NCBI RefSeq assembly: GCF_026340975.1
Contig: NZ_JAPEOS010000001.1
Coordinates: forward strand, 4,559,001-4,623,000
Source of the DNA: Streptomyces sp. NBC_01214
Lineage (GTDB): Bacteria; Actinomycetota; Actinomycetes; Streptomycetales; Streptomycetaceae
Direction: 5' to 3'
DNA: 64,000 bases
Numbering within the stretch: position 1 is the first letter of the stretch; each line of letters starts with the position of its first letter. The translations under genes and the position numbers were made by a program. Shown piece after piece: positions 24,823 through 33,220 of this stretch. The notes under the pieces were generated by a model that was given only the letters and a program-made list of their open reading frames with translations, made no database searches and was not told the origin of the DNA.

Positions 24823-26706
24823 CTACCGGTCCTGGGAGAGCCGGACCAGCTCGGCGAAGGAGCCGTCCAGTCGCACCAGTTCCTCGTAGCCGCCCTGCTC
24901 GGTGATCCGTCCCGCGTCGAGGACGATGATCCGGTCGGCGAGGCGGCAGTTCTCCATCCGGTGGGTGACGATCACCGTGATCCGGTCGTCCTTCATGTCC
25001 CGCAGACCGGAGAACACCATGTGCTCACCGCGCGGGTCCATGGCCGACGTCGGCTCGTCCATGACCAGCAGCCCCGGCTTCCGGTGGAACGCCCGCCCGC
25101 ACGCCAGGCGCTGCCACTGGCCGCCCGAGGGCTCGTGCCCGCCCCAGATCGAGCGGGCCAGCAGGGTGTCCAGGCCGTCCGGGAACTCCTGGACGGCCGC
25201 CCGCATGCCCACCGCGTCCAGAGCGTCCCAGACGGCTTCCTCGCCGCGCGGGTCGGGCTGGCCGAGCGTGATGTTCTCCCGGGCGGAGAAGGGCCAGTAC
25301 CCGTACGACTGGGTGACGAGGCCGACGTGCTGCCAGGCGGTGCGCTGGTCGGCGTCCGAGGTCGGGACCCCGTCCCAGGAGACGACGCCGGACGTCGGGG
25401 CGGTCAACGAGGTCAGCAGGCGGATCAGGGTGGACTTGCCCGCACCGTTCTCCCCGACGACGGCGATGACCTCGCCCCGGGACAGGGTCAGGGAGACCGG
25501 TCCGAGCGAGGGGGTGTCCTTGCCGGGGTAGGTGTACGTGGCCTCCTCCAGCCGGATCTTCTCCGGTGCGGCCTCCATGACCTGCGGGCCGCGCGGACCG
25601 GACTTCTCTGCGGCTTCGGCGACGAAGGCGGTGTAGTCGCCGAGGTAGAGCGCGTGCTGGAACATGGCCGCCCCGTACACGACGAGCTGCGAGAGGGCGG
25701 CGGTGGAGGTCCGCATGGCGACGATCGCCGTACCGGCGGCGGCGATCGCCATGTACCCGCCGATGACCAGCCCGGCGAGGGCGCCGTAGGTCGCCACGAC
25801 GAAGACCCCCGAGGCGGCGGCCGCGATCAGGTAGACGGTGAGGTAGCGGGGCGCGGAGCTGACCATCCTGGAGTCGATGCGCTCGCAGACCGCCGCGTAC
25901 CAGTGGTGGGCGTAGGGGCGCATGCTGTTGCCGCGCAGCTCGTCGGCGAGCTTCGGGGTGGTCAGGTGCCACCGCATCATGTGCTTGATGTTGCGGGAGG
26001 CGACCGTCTGGTTGTGGAGGCGGTAGTCGAGGCGGGCGGCGTAGACCGAGCCGAGGCCGCGGGGGACCACCGACAGCAGGAGCAGCGGCAGCAGCACGGG
26101 GTGGACCACGGCGAGGACGGACGCCACGGCGACCATGTCGATCAGGCCGCCGGTGAAGCCGAGGGCGTCCTGCAGCAGCATGGCGGAGCGGGCGGATCCG
26201 GTCTCTGCGGCCTCGGAGCGCTCGGTGAAGTCGGGAGCGTCGTACGCGGCGAGTTCGACGTCCATGTGGGCGTCGACCATGGCGAGGTCGGCGAGGGTGG
26301 CCATACCGGGATTCAGGCGGCGGGCCGCGCTGCCCGAGGTGATGGAGGCCAGCGCCCCGAGCGCCGTCATGGCGGCCGCGGCGACCAGCGGCCAGGCCGC
26401 CGCCGAGATCCGTTCCTCGATGCCGTCGCCGGTCAGGAGCGGGACCATCGCCCGGGAGATCGCCGCGAGCGCTGCCGCCGTGCAGATCCCGCCGAGGATC
26501 TGGGCGCCGACCAGTACGTGGAACGCGGTGCGGTTGACGGCGAGCGCGAGCCGCGCGGTCTGCCGGAGGGCGGACGGAACGCGGCGGGCCATCTGCCCGA
26601 GCGACAGCGCCTCCATGGTCTCGTTGTGCTGGCCCCAGGTGTACTTGAACTCCGGCGGGGCCGGTGGTGCGGCCGTCTTGCGGTGCTCGGTCTGCTGCTC
26701 GGACAT
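24823..26706 (-). CDS. ABC exporter, fused permease and ATPase
   Basis: A 627-residue half-transporter. Residues about 50-340 contain six hydrophobic helices (for example FHVLVGAQILGGICTAAALAA). The nucleotide-binding domain from about 380 has Walker A VVGENGAGKSTLIRLL, a Q-loop GLVTQSYGYWPFSARENI, signature EPSGGQWQRL (Pro replaces Leu of LSGGQ), Walker B GLLVMDEPTSAMD and switch VTHRMEN. It resembles exporters found beside ribosomal-peptide and antibiotic genes. An HFCD flavoprotein gene lies upstream in the same direction, but I find no precursor peptide between them. The ATG at 26706 follows AAGGAG by 8 bases. Confidence 0.92.
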   Translation of the reverse strand: MSEQQTEHRKTAAPPAPPEFKYTWGQHNETMEALSLGQMARRVPSALRQTARLALAVNRTAFHVLVGAQILGGICTAAALAAISRAMVPLLTGDGIEERISAAAWPLVAAAAMTALGALASITSGSAARRLNPGMATLADLAMVDAHMDVELAAYDAPDFTERSEAAETGSARSAMLLQDALGFTGGLIDMVAVASVLAVVHPVLLPLLLLSVVPRGLGSVYAARLDYRLHNQTVASRNIKHMMRWHLTTPKLADELRGNSMRPYAHHWYAAVCERIDSRMVSSAPRYLTVYLIAAAASGVFVVATYGALAGLVIGGYMAIAAAGTAIVAMRTSTAALSQLVVYGAAMFQHALYLGDYTAFVAEAAEKSGPRGPQVMEAAPEKIRLEEATYTYPGKDTPSLGPVSLTLSRGEVIAVVGENGAGKSTLIRLLTSLTAPTSGVVSWDGVPTSDADQRTAWQHVGLVTQSYGYWPFSARENITLGQPDPRGEEAVWDALDAVGMRAAVQEFPDGLDTLLARSIWGGHEPSGGQWQRLACGRAFHRKPGLLVMDEPTSAMDPRGEHMVFSGLRDMKDDRITVIVTHRMENCRLADRIIVLDAGRITEQGGYEELVRLDGSFAELVRLSQDR

Positions 26707-27076
26707 CCTGCGTCTCCTTCAACTGGGTTGTCTTGGAGGCCGGTTCGACGCTCGCAGCGCATGCCGGAGAAGCCCGTCTCCGCGGTGTGCGGAAGGGCGG
26801 CTGCGTGGTCGCGGGAACTGGAAGCAGTGAGTACAGCGCAGGCCGAAGGCCGGAGCAGCGGGATCTGGCCGACCTCGCGGCGACGGCTCCCTAGCCGTGG
26901 CCGCTGATCGTGTTCGGGCGCCGCCGGGCTCCCGGGCGCAGACGCACGGGAGGTTGGCCGGAACCCGCCGGTACGGGGGTCAGGGCACCGGAAATCGCTT
27001 GCGGGCCCGCGGCGCGCCTCCGGCTTCCGCCAGGTCCGGGGCGCGGGGGAGACGGCGAGCAGCGCGGGAAGGCGGC
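26707..27076. other. intergenic region, nothing identified
   Basis: Between the flavoprotein stop and the ABC exporter start. Both strands lack a reading frame with protein-like composition, a convincing precursor peptide or a strong hairpin. It presumably holds the exporter promoter. Confidence 0.4.
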
Positions 27077-27631
27077 CTAGACCTGGGGCACGGCGCGGTC
27101 GAGGGCGCCCAGGGCATGGATGGCGGTGGGCCAGGGGAAGTGCACCGGGGCGTCGGGGTCGGCGGGGTCGGAGGCGTATCCGGTCTCGCCCTGGAGGAGT
27201 TCGACGCCGGCGTTGCGCAGGGTGTTCAGGGAGACTTCGAACTGGGGGTGGGCCGCGAGGGCGGCGTTGGTGCAGGGCATCGCGATGACGGGCGTGCCCT
27301 TGCCGGTCGCTTCGGCGGCGAGGCCGACCACGAGGTTGTGGGTGAGGCCGAGGGCCCACGCGTTGATGGTGTTGAAGGTGGCGGGTGCGAAGAGGAGGGC
27401 ATCGGCCGCGGGCCATACGTCGGGCTGGCCCGGGAGCTTGTACTGCCAGCGGACGGGATGGCCGGTGAGCGCGGCGAGTCCGTCGAGGCTTTCGGAGAGC
27501 CAGTGCGCTGCGGTGGGGGTGAGGCCGAGGCACACGTCCCAGCCGCGGGCCTGGGCGTCCTCGATGACCCGGGCGACGTCGAAGACGGGCGGGGCGGCGG
27601 AGCAGAGCAGGTGAAGGGTCTTCGTGGTCAT
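27077..27631 (-). CDS. HFCD-family flavoprotein
   Basis: A 184-residue flavoprotein of the homo-oligomeric Cys-decarboxylase family. The N-terminal strand is TLHLLCSAAPPVFDVARVIE. The FMN and active-site motif FAPATFNTINAWALGLTHNL parallels the PASANTINK loop of EpiD/PPC decarboxylases, and AMPCTNAALAAHP occupies the place of the substrate-clamp motif. Family members decarboxylate phosphopantothenoylcysteine or the C-terminal Cys of peptides. This one is shorter than Dfp and lacks the CoaB domain, so housekeeping CoA synthesis is unlikely. It is upstream of an ABC exporter on the same strand. Confidence 0.85.
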   Translation of the reverse strand: MTTKTLHLLCSAAPPVFDVARVIEDAQARGWDVCLGLTPTAAHWLSESLDGLAALTGHPVRWQYKLPGQPDVWPAADALLFAPATFNTINAWALGLTHNLVVGLAAEATGKGTPVIAMPCTNAALAAHPQFEVSLNTLRNAGVELLQGETGYASDPADPDAPVHFPWPTAIHALGALDRAVPQV

Positions 27632-28012
27632 GCCGCAATATGATCACATGGTTTGAGCCGGATCACGCCCCCCGGGAGCAGGTCCGTTTCCATCGGCACC
27701 GGACTCACGGCGGCGGAGCGCTGCGGTGCCGCGGAGCTGCGGTGCGAAGTGTCCGGCCGGGCGTCGCATTCCCGGCCGCCGCGATGCCGGGAGTCCGCGG
27801 CGCCGACGGGCCGAACGGGCGGCCCCACGGAGGCTTCGAACGGGGAGAACCTGATCAGGAACCGCAGGCCCTCGGGCAGAGGGGCGGGCGGCGGGCGGCC
27901 CCGGCCCTGCGCGTGCGGGCCCCCGGCCCTGCGCGTGCGGGGCACGCCCGGATGGGGGAAGCTGGGTTAAGCCGCACCGCCGACAGCGGGACAGAAGGGC
28001 GAGGAGGGCCTC
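27632..28012. other. divergent intergenic region with a short direct repeat
   Basis: The spacer between the flavoprotein and the secreted protein. It contains a duplicated 21-base unit (core CCCTGCGCGTGCGGG) at 27899-27919 and 27921-27941, just upstream of the secreted protein gene. No gene is supported. Promoters for both directions are expected here. Confidence 0.5.
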
Positions 28013-28507
28013 GTGGATACCTCAGAAGACGGCCGGCTCATTCGTGCACCCCGGGCCTGGTTCCGGTCCCGGGTGCGGACCGCCACCGTTCTGTGTGCGG
28101 CGGCGGCTCTTGCAGCGGCCGCCGTCCCGGCCTCCGCGCAGGGCCCCGGGGCCGTATCGGCTCCTGCGGAACCCCTCGTGGTCGTCGACTGCTTCTCGCA
28201 GTCCCAGGTACGCCCCGAGGAGTACCTGCTGGCCTGCGGGGACGGCAACAACCGCCTCGTCGGACTGACCTGGGACACCTGGGGGCCGAAGACCGCGACG
28301 GCCACGGGCACCGACATGGTGAACGACTGCGTCCCCTACTGTGCCGCGGGCCGCTTCCGGTCCTACCCGGTGACGGTGACGCTGAGCGCTCCGGAACCCT
28401 GGCCGGGCCACCCGGACGTCGAGCGCTTCACCACGATCCGGCTCCTCTACACGGACACCGCACCGGCCCCGGTCCCGAAGGACGTCACGTACAAGCTCGT
28501 GTACTGA
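28013..28507 (+). CDS. secreted protein of unknown function
   Basis: A 164-residue protein with GTG start and GAGGAGG 5 bases upstream. Residues 1-43 form a Sec signal peptide: Arg-rich n-region (RAPRAWFRSRVRTATVL), a hydrophobic Ala core and cleavage after ASA. The mature part of about 121 residues has four Cys (VVDCFSQ, LLACGDG, VNDCVPYCAAG), probably two disulphides, and beta-strand patterns (YPVTVTLSAPEP, RFTTIRLLYTD). I do not recognise a family. It is convergent with an acetyltransferase gene whose open frame runs completely across it on the other strand. Confidence 0.78.
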   Translation: MDTSEDGRLIRAPRAWFRSRVRTATVLCAAAALAAAAVPASAQGPGAVSAPAEPLVVVDCFSQSQVRPEEYLLACGDGNNRLVGLTWDTWGPKTATATGTDMVNDCVPYCAAGRFRSYPVTVTLSAPEPWPGHPDVERFTTIRLLYTDTAPAPVPKDVTYKLVY

Positions 28508-29083
28508 CCGACCGGACGACGCTCCGTACGGCCCCGGAGCCGCGGCGAGCGGCTCCGGATCCGTCGCCAGACGGGCGTGGAGCTCGACGTCGTAGCGGAC
28601 CCCGTCGTAGGCGAGCTTCTGGCGCTGGTGGCCTTCCACGGCGAAGCCCGCGGCGCGAGCGACCGCGCACGAGCCGGGGTTGTTCACCCGGTGCCCCAGT
28701 TCCAGCCGGAACAGTTCGGCCTCGTGGAACGCCCAGCGGGCGAGGGCCCGGCAGGCCTGAGTGGCCACGCCCCGACCCCGGGCCGCAGCCGTCGTCCAGT
28801 AGGAGACCCAGCCGACCGAGTGCCGCCGGTTCACCGCGCCGACCGACACGTGTCCGAGCACCGTGTCGGCCCCGTCCACGACGCAGAAGGCGAAGGCGGA
28901 GCCCGCCTCCCACTCGGCGGTGCGCTCCGCGATCCACCGCTGCGCGTCCTGCGGTGAACCGATGGGCCGGCTGGTCTGCTCACGCATGAGGGGATCCGCG
29001 AACGCGGCCGTCACCGATGCCGCGTCGCGCAGGGCCCATCTCCGGAGCACCAAACCCGAGGAAACTTCGAGACGTTCGCGCAT
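28022..29083 (-). CDS. GNAT N-acetyltransferase with run-on C-terminus
   Basis: The first 175 residues are a RimJ/RimL-type acetyltransferase: MRERLEVSSGLVLRRWALRD, VGWVSYWTTAAARGRGVATQ (acetyl-CoA loop) and LELGHRVNNPGSCAVARAAG. The frame then continues without a stop for about 178 residues, through a hairpin at 28534-28558 and antisense to the entire secreted-protein gene. That tail has no domain character and is probably not selected. The functional stop may have been lost, or the protein really carries this extension. The ATG at 29083 follows AGGAAG by about 9 bases. A substrate cannot be assigned. Confidence 0.72.
   Translation of the reverse strand: MRERLEVSSGLVLRRWALRDAASVTAAFADPLMREQTSRPIGSPQDAQRWIAERTAEWEAGSAFAFCVVDGADTVLGHVSVGAVNRRHSVGWVSYWTTAAARGRGVATQACRALARWAFHEAELFRLELGHRVNNPGSCAVARAAGFAVEGHQRQKLAYDGVRYDVELHARLATDPEPLAAAPGPYGASSGRSVHELVRDVLRDRGRCGVRVEEPDRGEALDVRVARPGFRSAQRHRHRVGPEAARGTVGDAVVHHVGARGRRGLRPPGVPGQSDEAVVAVPAGQQVLLGAYLGLREAVDDHEGFRRSRYGPGALRGGRDGGRCKSRRRTQNGGGPHPGPEPGPGCTNEPAVF
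28534..28558. terminator. hairpin between convergent genes
   Basis: Perfect 10-base arms (CCGGAGCCGC and GCGGCTCCGG) around a GGCGA loop, lying 27 bases after the stop of the secreted-protein gene. It sits where a bidirectional terminator would be expected, although the acetyltransferase frame reads through it. Confidence 0.6.
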
Positions 29084-29240
29084 GCCGCGAGTCTTCCTCC
29101 GCGCCCGCCGCCCTGTCATCCCGTTTATCGGACTCCCCGCGCCGAACGGGTCCCGGTCAGCCGGGGCCGGTGGACGCTCGCGCATGCAGGTGAGCTCTTC
29201 GGCTATGTCGCGTCTCGTGCCGTTGGATTTGACTGGGGTC

Positions 29241-30146
29241 ATGACGAAGACGACGAGGACGACGAAGAACGAGAACGCCACGCAGACCACCGACCTGACC
29301 ACCGATGCGCACGCGCACCGGGACGCCGCCGGTGGCATCACCCTGGTGATCGGGGGTACCGGCAAGACCGGCCGGAAGGTTGCCGAGGGGCTCACGGCTC
29401 AGGGCCGCCCCGTCAGGGTCGGATCCCGCCGCGGCGAGCCGGCCTTCGACTGGAACGATCCCACGACCTGGCTTGCGGCGCTCGAAGGCGTGGACCGGGT
29501 GTACGTGACCTACTACCCCGATCTCGCCTTTCCCGGGGCGGCCGTTCAGGTGACGGCCTTCGCGGAGGTGGCGGTCGCGGCCGGGGCGCGGCGCCTGGTG
29601 CTGCTGTCGGGACGCGGCGAGGAGGCGGCGCGGACCAGCGAGGAAGGGCTCAAGGCCACCGGCGCGGACTGGACGATCGTCCGGTCGAGTTGGTTCAACC
29701 AGAACTTCGACGAGAGCTTCTTCCTCGACTCCGTCCGGGCGGGCGAGATCGTCCTGCCGACGGCGGACGCGGTCGAGGCGTTCGTCGACACCGGGGATGT
29801 GGCCGACGTGGTGGTGGCCGCGCTGACCGACGACCGGCACATCGGCAAGACGTACGAGCTGTCGGGGCCGCGCCTGATGGGCTTCGAGGACGTGGCCGCG
29901 GAACTCTCGAAGGTGACCGGCCGTGAGATCGCCTATGCGCCGATCCCGATGGACGACTATCGTGCGGTCCTGCGGGAGAACGGGCTGCCGGAGGAGTTCG
30001 CCGAGCTGTTCACCCTGATCCTGGACGGGCGCAACGCGCACCTCGTGAACGGGGTCGAGGAGGTGCTGGGGCGGCCGCCCCGGGACTTCTCGGACTTCGC
30101 CCGGGAGGCGGCGGCCACCGGCGTCTGGGACGTCCGGGCGGTCTGA
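29241..30146 (+). CDS. NmrA-like NAD(P)-binding protein
   Basis: A 301-residue atypical SDR. After a 30-residue Thr/Asn-rich N-terminus, the Rossmann motif TLVIGGTGKTGRKVAEGL appears (GGxGxxG), followed by VGSRRGEPAFDW, LVLLSGRGEE in place of the usual catalytic Tyr region, and TIVRSSWFNQNFDES, which is characteristic of the NmrA/HSCARG and ergot-alkaloid AgnB-like group. Members act as NADPH sensors or reductases. Its stop is close to the following AraC regulator, so the two form an operon. Confidence 0.88.
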   Translation: MTKTTRTTKNENATQTTDLTTDAHAHRDAAGGITLVIGGTGKTGRKVAEGLTAQGRPVRVGSRRGEPAFDWNDPTTWLAALEGVDRVYVTYYPDLAFPGAAVQVTAFAEVAVAAGARRLVLLSGRGEEAARTSEEGLKATGADWTIVRSSWFNQNFDESFFLDSVRAGEIVLPTADAVEAFVDTGDVADVVVAALTDDRHIGKTYELSGPRLMGFEDVAAELSKVTGREIAYAPIPMDDYRAVLRENGLPEEFAELFTLILDGRNAHLVNGVEEVLGRPPRDFSDFAREAAATGVWDVRAV

Positions 30147-30208
30147 TGCGGACCGCCCGCGCCCGGGTTCGTGCCGGGGTGTTGTTCCGTCGTGGGGAGG
30201 AAGTGCAC

Positions 30209-31219
30209 ATGGACATGTTGGCCGGTCTCCTGGCGGGCCCGCAGGCCCGGGGTGCGTTCCTGCTCAAGTCGGTGCTCGACCCCCCGTGGTCGGTGCGGAT
30301 CGAGGACCGTGCCCCGCTGTCGGTGGTGACCATGGTGCAGGGCTCCGCCTGGCTGCTGCCCGACGATCAGGGCGCCGAGCCGGTACGGATCGGCCCCGGG
30401 GACGTGGCCGTCGTACGGGGGCCCGTGCCCTACACGGTCGCGGACTCGCCGGACACCCCCGTCCAGATCACGGTCGGGCCGGACCAGCGGTGCAGTACGC
30501 CGCAGGGGGAGGACGTTTCGGAGTCTATGGCGCTGGGCGTGCGGACCTGGGGCGTCGCCCGCCCGGGCGCAGGGGCGGCGGTGATGCTGAGCGGTACCTA
30601 CCAGGCGCCCGGTGAGGTCGGCGGCCGGCTGCTGAGCGCGCTGCCCACGATCCTGGTGAGGCCGGCCGGAACCGCCGACGCCACCCTGATCACGCTCCTC
30701 GGCTCGGAGATCTCCAGCGAGGAGCCCGGCCAGGAGGTGGTCCTGGACCGGCTGTTGGACCTGCTGCTGATCGGGGTGTTGCGGGCGTGGCTCGCCGCAC
30801 CCGGGTCCGGCGCCCCGGGCTGGTTCCGGGCGCAGGGCGATCCGGTGGTCGGGCCGGCGCTGCGGCTGCTGCACGAGAGCCCTGCGTACGGGTGGACCGT
30901 GGAGGAACTGGCCCTGAAGGTGGGCGTCTCCCGGGCGTCGCTGGCGCGCCGCTTCACGGAGGTCGTCGGGGAGCCGCCGGTCGGCTATCTGACGGGCTGG
31001 CGCCTGGCGCTGGCGGCCGATCTCCTGCGGGAACCGGACGCCACGGTCGAGAAGGTGGCCCGCAAGGTCGGCTACAGCAGCGCCTTCGCACTGTCCGCCG
31101 CCTTCAAGCGGGTCCGCGGGGTCAGCCCGCGGGAGTACCGCTCGGGGACGACGGTGCCGGCCGCGGCGACGGCTCAGGGCCCGCGGGGCACGGTCGTTCT
31201 CGGTCGGGCCGTTTCCTGA
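30209..31219 (+). CDS. AraC family regulator with cupin-type N-terminus
   Basis: A 336-residue regulator. The N-terminal half is a cupin-like AraC_N domain (SVRIEDRAPLSVVTMVQGSA, IGPGDVAVVRGPVPYTVAD). The C-terminal helix-turn-helix pair is WTVEELALKVGVSRASLARRF and VARKVGYSSAFALSAAFKRVRG, ending SPREYR. The ATG at 30209 is chosen because GGGGAGG lies 8 bases upstream; an in-frame ATG at 30146 that overlaps the previous stop would add 21 residues with no domain. It probably controls the preceding NmrA-like gene. The inducer is unknown. Confidence 0.88.
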   Translation: MDMLAGLLAGPQARGAFLLKSVLDPPWSVRIEDRAPLSVVTMVQGSAWLLPDDQGAEPVRIGPGDVAVVRGPVPYTVADSPDTPVQITVGPDQRCSTPQGEDVSESMALGVRTWGVARPGAGAAVMLSGTYQAPGEVGGRLLSALPTILVRPAGTADATLITLLGSEISSEEPGQEVVLDRLLDLLLIGVLRAWLAAPGSGAPGWFRAQGDPVVGPALRLLHESPAYGWTVEELALKVGVSRASLARRFTEVVGEPPVGYLTGWRLALAADLLREPDATVEKVARKVGYSSAFALSAAFKRVRGVSPREYRSGTTVPAAATAQGPRGTVVLGRAVS

Positions 31220-31242
31220 GGGCGGTTCCGCACGACACCCCC

Positions 31243-31737
31243 TCAGGGGGCGAGTGAGAGCCTGGCGACGCGTTGGTCACCGCTGAGTTCGCCGGTGGGA
31301 AGGAAACCGAGGCCGAGGTAGAAGGGCTCGGGGCTGTTCGCGCCGGTGTTCCAGCTGACGTACACGTCGTGGATGCCGCGGGCGCGGATTTCTTCGGTGG
31401 TCGCTCGGACGGCGAAGCGGCCGTAGCCCTTGCCCTGGTGGCGGGCGTCGATGTTGAGGCGCCAGATGCCGCTGCGCCGGTCGTCGGGGTCGGCGGCCGG
31501 GTCCCAGACGATGTCGTGGAAGGCCATCACGAAGCCGACGGTCTCGTCGCCGTCGACGATGGCCCGGGGCCAGGCCGTCGCGCTGTGCACGTACGCCTCG
31601 GCGAGCGACTTCACCACCGGGGAGACCAAGTGGGCCTGGTCGGGGCGGACCTGTATCGCGCAGACCGCGTCGAAGTTGTCACCGGTGACGGGCTCCAGGC
31701 GCAGCGGGCCCGGTGCGGGGGTGTTCAGGGCTGACAT
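31243..31737 (-). CDS. GNAT N-acetyltransferase, spermidine-acetyltransferase-like
   Basis: A 164-residue acetyltransferase. LEPVTGDNFDAVCAIQVRPD and VGFVMAFHDIV lead to the acetyl-CoA region IWRLNIDARHQGKGYGRFAV (R..GKGYG), and PEPFYLGLGFLPTGE closes the fold. The N-terminal pattern and W.L.id..hQgkGyGr resemble diamine/spermidine acetyltransferases such as BltD and PaiA relatives. The start at 31737 is an ATG ahead of SALNTPAPG. It is convergent with the AraC gene. Confidence 0.9.
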   Translation of the reverse strand: MSALNTPAPGPLRLEPVTGDNFDAVCAIQVRPDQAHLVSPVVKSLAEAYVHSATAWPRAIVDGDETVGFVMAFHDIVWDPAADPDDRRSGIWRLNIDARHQGKGYGRFAVRATTEEIRARGIHDVYVSWNTGANSPEPFYLGLGFLPTGELSGDQRVARLSLAP

Positions 31738-31875
31738 GGTGCCAGCGTATCCCCGGATCCGACGCTCCCCGGCAGTGCGCAGCAATGGCTAAAGATTCAC
31801 CCAAGGGGTCAGCGAACCCCGGCGGGAGATCGAACAGGTGATGTCACGATCGGGCGTTCGCGTTCAGAACGCGTC

Positions 31876-31915
31876 GCACCGCACCGCACCGCACTGCATC
31901 GCACTGCATCGCACC
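31876..31915 (+). repeat. pentameric tandem repeat
   Basis: Eight copies of a 5-base unit (GCACC, GCACT or GCATC) lie 36 bases upstream of the DUF1772 gene start, followed by a possible TTGACT hexamer. It is probably slippage-prone low-complexity DNA. Confidence 0.8.
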
Positions 31916-31951
31916 GTGCCGTATTGACTGTTGGAAGAGGACGAGAGTCGA

Positions 31952-32524
31952 ATGACCATCAACCCGACGCCGCACGATCCGACCCGGCCGCCGACCCCGT
32001 CGACGACACCGGGCCGGCCGCAGAGCACCCGGCTCGCCGCTACCCTGATCACGCTGTCCACCGTTCTGGTGGGTCTGATGGCCGGACTGTTCTTCGCCTT
32101 CGACGTTTCGGTGATGCCGGGGCTGGCGGCCGGCGACGAGCAGACGTACGTCACCGCGATGCGTGCCTTCAACCAGGCCATCGACGGCAATCCGCTCTTC
32201 GGCTCGGTGTTCCTGCTGGCTCTGGTGGCGGCCGCCGCCTCGGCGGTGGTGGAGTACCGCGGGGGCCGCCGCGCCACCGCCCTGTGGGTGGGGGCGGCCG
32301 CGATCGCGTACCTCGTCGCCCTCGTGATCACCTTCGGCGTGAACATCCCGCTCAACAACGAGCTGGCCGACGGGGGCGCGGTCGAGCAGATGACGGACTT
32401 CTCGATCGTCGAGCGGTTCAAGACCACCTGGGTCACCACGAACATCGTCCGCACCCTGCTCTGCACCGCGGCCCTCACCGCTCTCGCCCGCGCGACGCTG
32501 CTCCACGGCCGCACCACGCGCTGA
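31952..32524 (+). CDS. DUF1772 membrane protein
   Basis: A 190-residue protein with a Pro/Thr-rich N-terminus (about 30 residues) and four hydrophobic helices: LITLSTVLVGLMAGLFFAF, FGSVFLLALVAAAASAVVEY, ALWVGAAAIAYLVALVITF and NIVRTLLCTAALTALARA. The G...F.FD.SVMPGL pattern in helix 1, NVPLN-like NIPLNNELAD and W.T.N..RT are the DUF1772 (anthrone-oxygenase-like) signatures. The family includes fungal anthrone oxygenases, but bacterial members are uncharacterised. It is convergent with the CPT-like gene across a hairpin. Confidence 0.85.
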   Translation: MTINPTPHDPTRPPTPSTTPGRPQSTRLAATLITLSTVLVGLMAGLFFAFDVSVMPGLAAGDEQTYVTAMRAFNQAIDGNPLFGSVFLLALVAAAASAVVEYRGGRRATALWVGAAAIAYLVALVITFGVNIPLNNELADGGAVEQMTDFSIVERFKTTWVTTNIVRTLLCTAALTALARATLLHGRTTR

Positions 32525-32542
32525 TCGCACCGGGTGCGTCCG

Positions 32543-32578
32543 CCGGGGAGTCCCTACGCCGGGGAGGGGACTCCCCGG
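32543..32578. terminator. bidirectional hairpin terminator
   Basis: Twelve-base arms CCGGGGAGTCCC and GGGACTCCCCGG around a 12-base loop lie between two convergent genes and touch the CPT-like stop codon. Confidence 0.75.
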
Positions 32579-33109
32579 TCAGCCGGCGCGGGAGGCGATG
32601 ATCCGTGCGCACTCCAGGGATTCGGTGTGCGTGGTGTTCACCTCGAGGTCGTAGGTCACCCCCCGGTGCACGGCGTCCGCCTGCGCCGCGGCCATGCCCC
32701 TGACCCGGTCCCCCCGCGCGATCTCCCGGCCCGCGGCCACCGCCTCGTCGCACCGCACGCCGACCCACAGGACCGGCACGTCGCCCAGCGCGTTCCGCCA
32801 CCGCTGCTGGGACGCCGCCCCACCGAGGAACACGTCGTCGACGACGATCCGCGCGCCCGCACGGGCCATCGTCACGATCCCCTCGGTCCAGGCCGCCTCC
32901 AGCGCCCGGAAGGTCGCCCCGACGCTCACCGTGCCGTCCGCCGCGATCTCGATCCCCTCCTGGGCCTCCTGCATCGCGGCGGGCAGGGCGTCGACGAACG
33001 CATCGCACCCGAACGACAGCCACGGGTCGGGCAGCACGGCCTGCAGGCACCGTACGATTCCGGACTTCCCCGAGCTGGAACCACCGTTGAGAATGATCAT
33101 CTGAGTCAC
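32579..33109 (-). CDS. chloramphenicol phosphotransferase (CPT)-like kinase
   Basis: A 176-residue P-loop kinase. Walker A is ILNGGSSSGKSGIVRCL at the very N-terminus, followed by WLSFGCDAFVDALP, the position of the catalytic Asp in Streptomyces venezuelae CPT, then ARIVVDDVFLGG and VPVLWVGVRCDEAVAAGREI. CPT phosphorylates the 3-hydroxyl of chloramphenicol; many homologues act on unknown substrates, so resistance is not claimed. The GTG at 33109 is chosen because TACTGT lies 6 bases upstream, giving a leaderless mRNA; an ATG three codons later is the alternative. Confidence 0.85.
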   Translation of the reverse strand: MTQMIILNGGSSSGKSGIVRCLQAVLPDPWLSFGCDAFVDALPAAMQEAQEGIEIAADGTVSVGATFRALEAAWTEGIVTMARAGARIVVDDVFLGGAASQQRWRNALGDVPVLWVGVRCDEAVAAGREIARGDRVRGMAAAQADAVHRGVTYDLEVNTTHTESLECARIIASRAG

Positions 33110-33220
33110 CGCGCCACAGTAGGGCGCCGACCGTCCGGTACGGAACAGAGGTGGGTGGACCCCGATGCGCCCGGGGAAAACCGGGTGCGGCCGCCCGCGC
33201 GGCCTTGGGATCATGCCGGA

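Noticed and set aside
24769..26907. 712-codon plus-strand frame opposite the ABC exporter
   Set aside because: The exporter has all ABC motifs; the opposite frame is low complexity.
32579..33109. Chloramphenicol resistance gene
   Set aside because: The CPT-like fold and Asp are present, but many family members have other substrates; resistance cannot be claimed from sequence.
32534..33220. N-terminal extension of the TerD-like protein by about 229 residues
   Set aside because: The extension lies antisense to the CPT-like kinase and has no RING or other domain; ATG 33221 marks the change to natural protein sequence.
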